Positions 5,810 through 6,066 of a stretch of 6,066 bases of DNA are shown one piece after another. The DNA comes from an uncultured Flavobacterium sp. GTDB taxonomy: Bacteria; Bacteroidota; Bacteroidia; Flavobacteriales; Flavobacteriaceae. How positions within the stretch are numbered: the stretch's first letter is position 1; each line of letters starts with the position of its first letter. Below the pieces are notes generated by a model, which saw only the letters and a list, made by a program, of their open reading frames with translations, did not search any database and had not been told where the DNA came from. The DNA lies in NCBI GenBank assembly GCA_946480635.1, contig CAMLKV010000150.1:1-6066 (forward strand), read 5' to 3'. The position numbers were made by a program, and so were the translations under genes.

Positions 5810-6066
5810 ATGAAAATATTAGTTTGCATCAGCCACGTGCCTGATACTACTTCAAAAATTAACTTTATCAATGGTGATTCAGAATTTGACACCAATGGAG
5901 TACAATATGTAATTAATCCTAATGATGAGTTTGGATTAACTAGAGCAATTTGGTTTCAAGAACAACAAGGTGCAAATGTAACTGTTGTTAATGTTGGTGG
6001 TGCTGACACAGAACCAACTTTAAGAAAAGCATTGGCAATTGGAGCAAACGAAGCTATTCGTATAAA
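5810..6066 (+). CDS. etfB: Electron transfer flavoprotein, beta subunit, N-terminal part (truncated by window edge)
   Basis: ETF is a cytoplasmic heterodimer that takes electrons from acyl-CoA dehydrogenases and related flavoenzymes and passes them to ETF-quinone oxidoreductase. The beta subunit binds AMP and helps hold the FAD carried by alpha. The translation from the ATG at 5810 gives 85 residues running off the right edge; the family is about 250 residues. It begins MKILVCISHVPDTTSKI, the usual beta-subunit opening, followed by VINPNDEFGLTRAI at 34-47 (the NPxDExxLxxA-type motif), VTVVNVG at 57-63 and LRKALAIGANEAIRI at 71-85 (the conserved LRxALAxGAD-like helix). A -7 promoter element sits 34 bp upstream and there is no Shine-Dalgarno sequence. 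It is divergent from pdhB. The alpha-subunit gene is expected immediately downstream, outside the window. Confidence 0.95.
   Translation, partial: MKILVCISHVPDTTSKINFINGDSEFDTNGVQYVINPNDEFGLTRAIWFQEQQGANVTVVNVGGADTEPTLRKALAIGANEAIRI

Overview
The window looks like chromosomal DNA from a member of the Bacteroidota, most likely Flavobacterium or a close relative. The evidence is the low GC content, the TAnnTTTG promoter elements typical of this phylum, the near absence of Shine-Dalgarno sequences, an outer-membrane protein with a carboxypeptidase-regulatory-like domain plus DUF5686, and protein sequences resembling flavobacterial pyrophosphatase, pyruvate dehydrogenase E1 beta and ETF beta. This assignment rests on reading the sequence and on recall, not on a database search.

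Layout from left to right: (1) 1-588, minus: the first 196 codons of a membrane-bound ion-pumping pyrophosphatase (hppA), cut by the window edge. (2) 646-681: a 36-bp perfect palindrome acting as terminator, followed rightward by 703-1233, minus: soluble family I inorganic pyrophosphatase (ppa) with its own promoter at 1263-1294. (3) 1332-1937, minus: a short AlkA-like HhH-GPD DNA glycosylase. (4) 1949-2038: a nested hairpin repeat of a type I recall as recurrent in Flavobacterium genomes. It fills the gap between two genes and creates a spurious 22-residue N-terminal extension on the glycosylase. (5) 2036-4504, minus: an 822-residue DUF5686 outer-membrane protein. (6) 4566-4597: a strong intrinsic terminator for the next gene. 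(7) 4624-5601, minus: pyruvate dehydrogenase E1 beta (pdhB), full length in a single frame except for an in-frame TAA at codon 134. (8) 5602-5809: a divergent promoter region. (9) 5810-6066, plus: the start of electron transfer flavoprotein beta (etfB), cut by the window edge.

Most of the window is housekeeping metabolism. The two pyrophosphatases remove PPi made by biosynthesis, one as heat and one while conserving energy as an ion gradient. PdhB belongs to the complex that feeds acetyl-CoA to the TCA cycle, and ETF carries electrons from acyl-CoA dehydrogenases to the quinone pool, so the divergent pdhB/etfB pair sits at two entry points of central carbon catabolism.

I see no CRISPR array, mobile-element gene, toxin-antitoxin pair, phage gene or defence system. 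The two observations most worth following are the nonsense codon in an otherwise intact pdhB and the hairpin repeat between the DUF5686 gene and the glycosylase gene.
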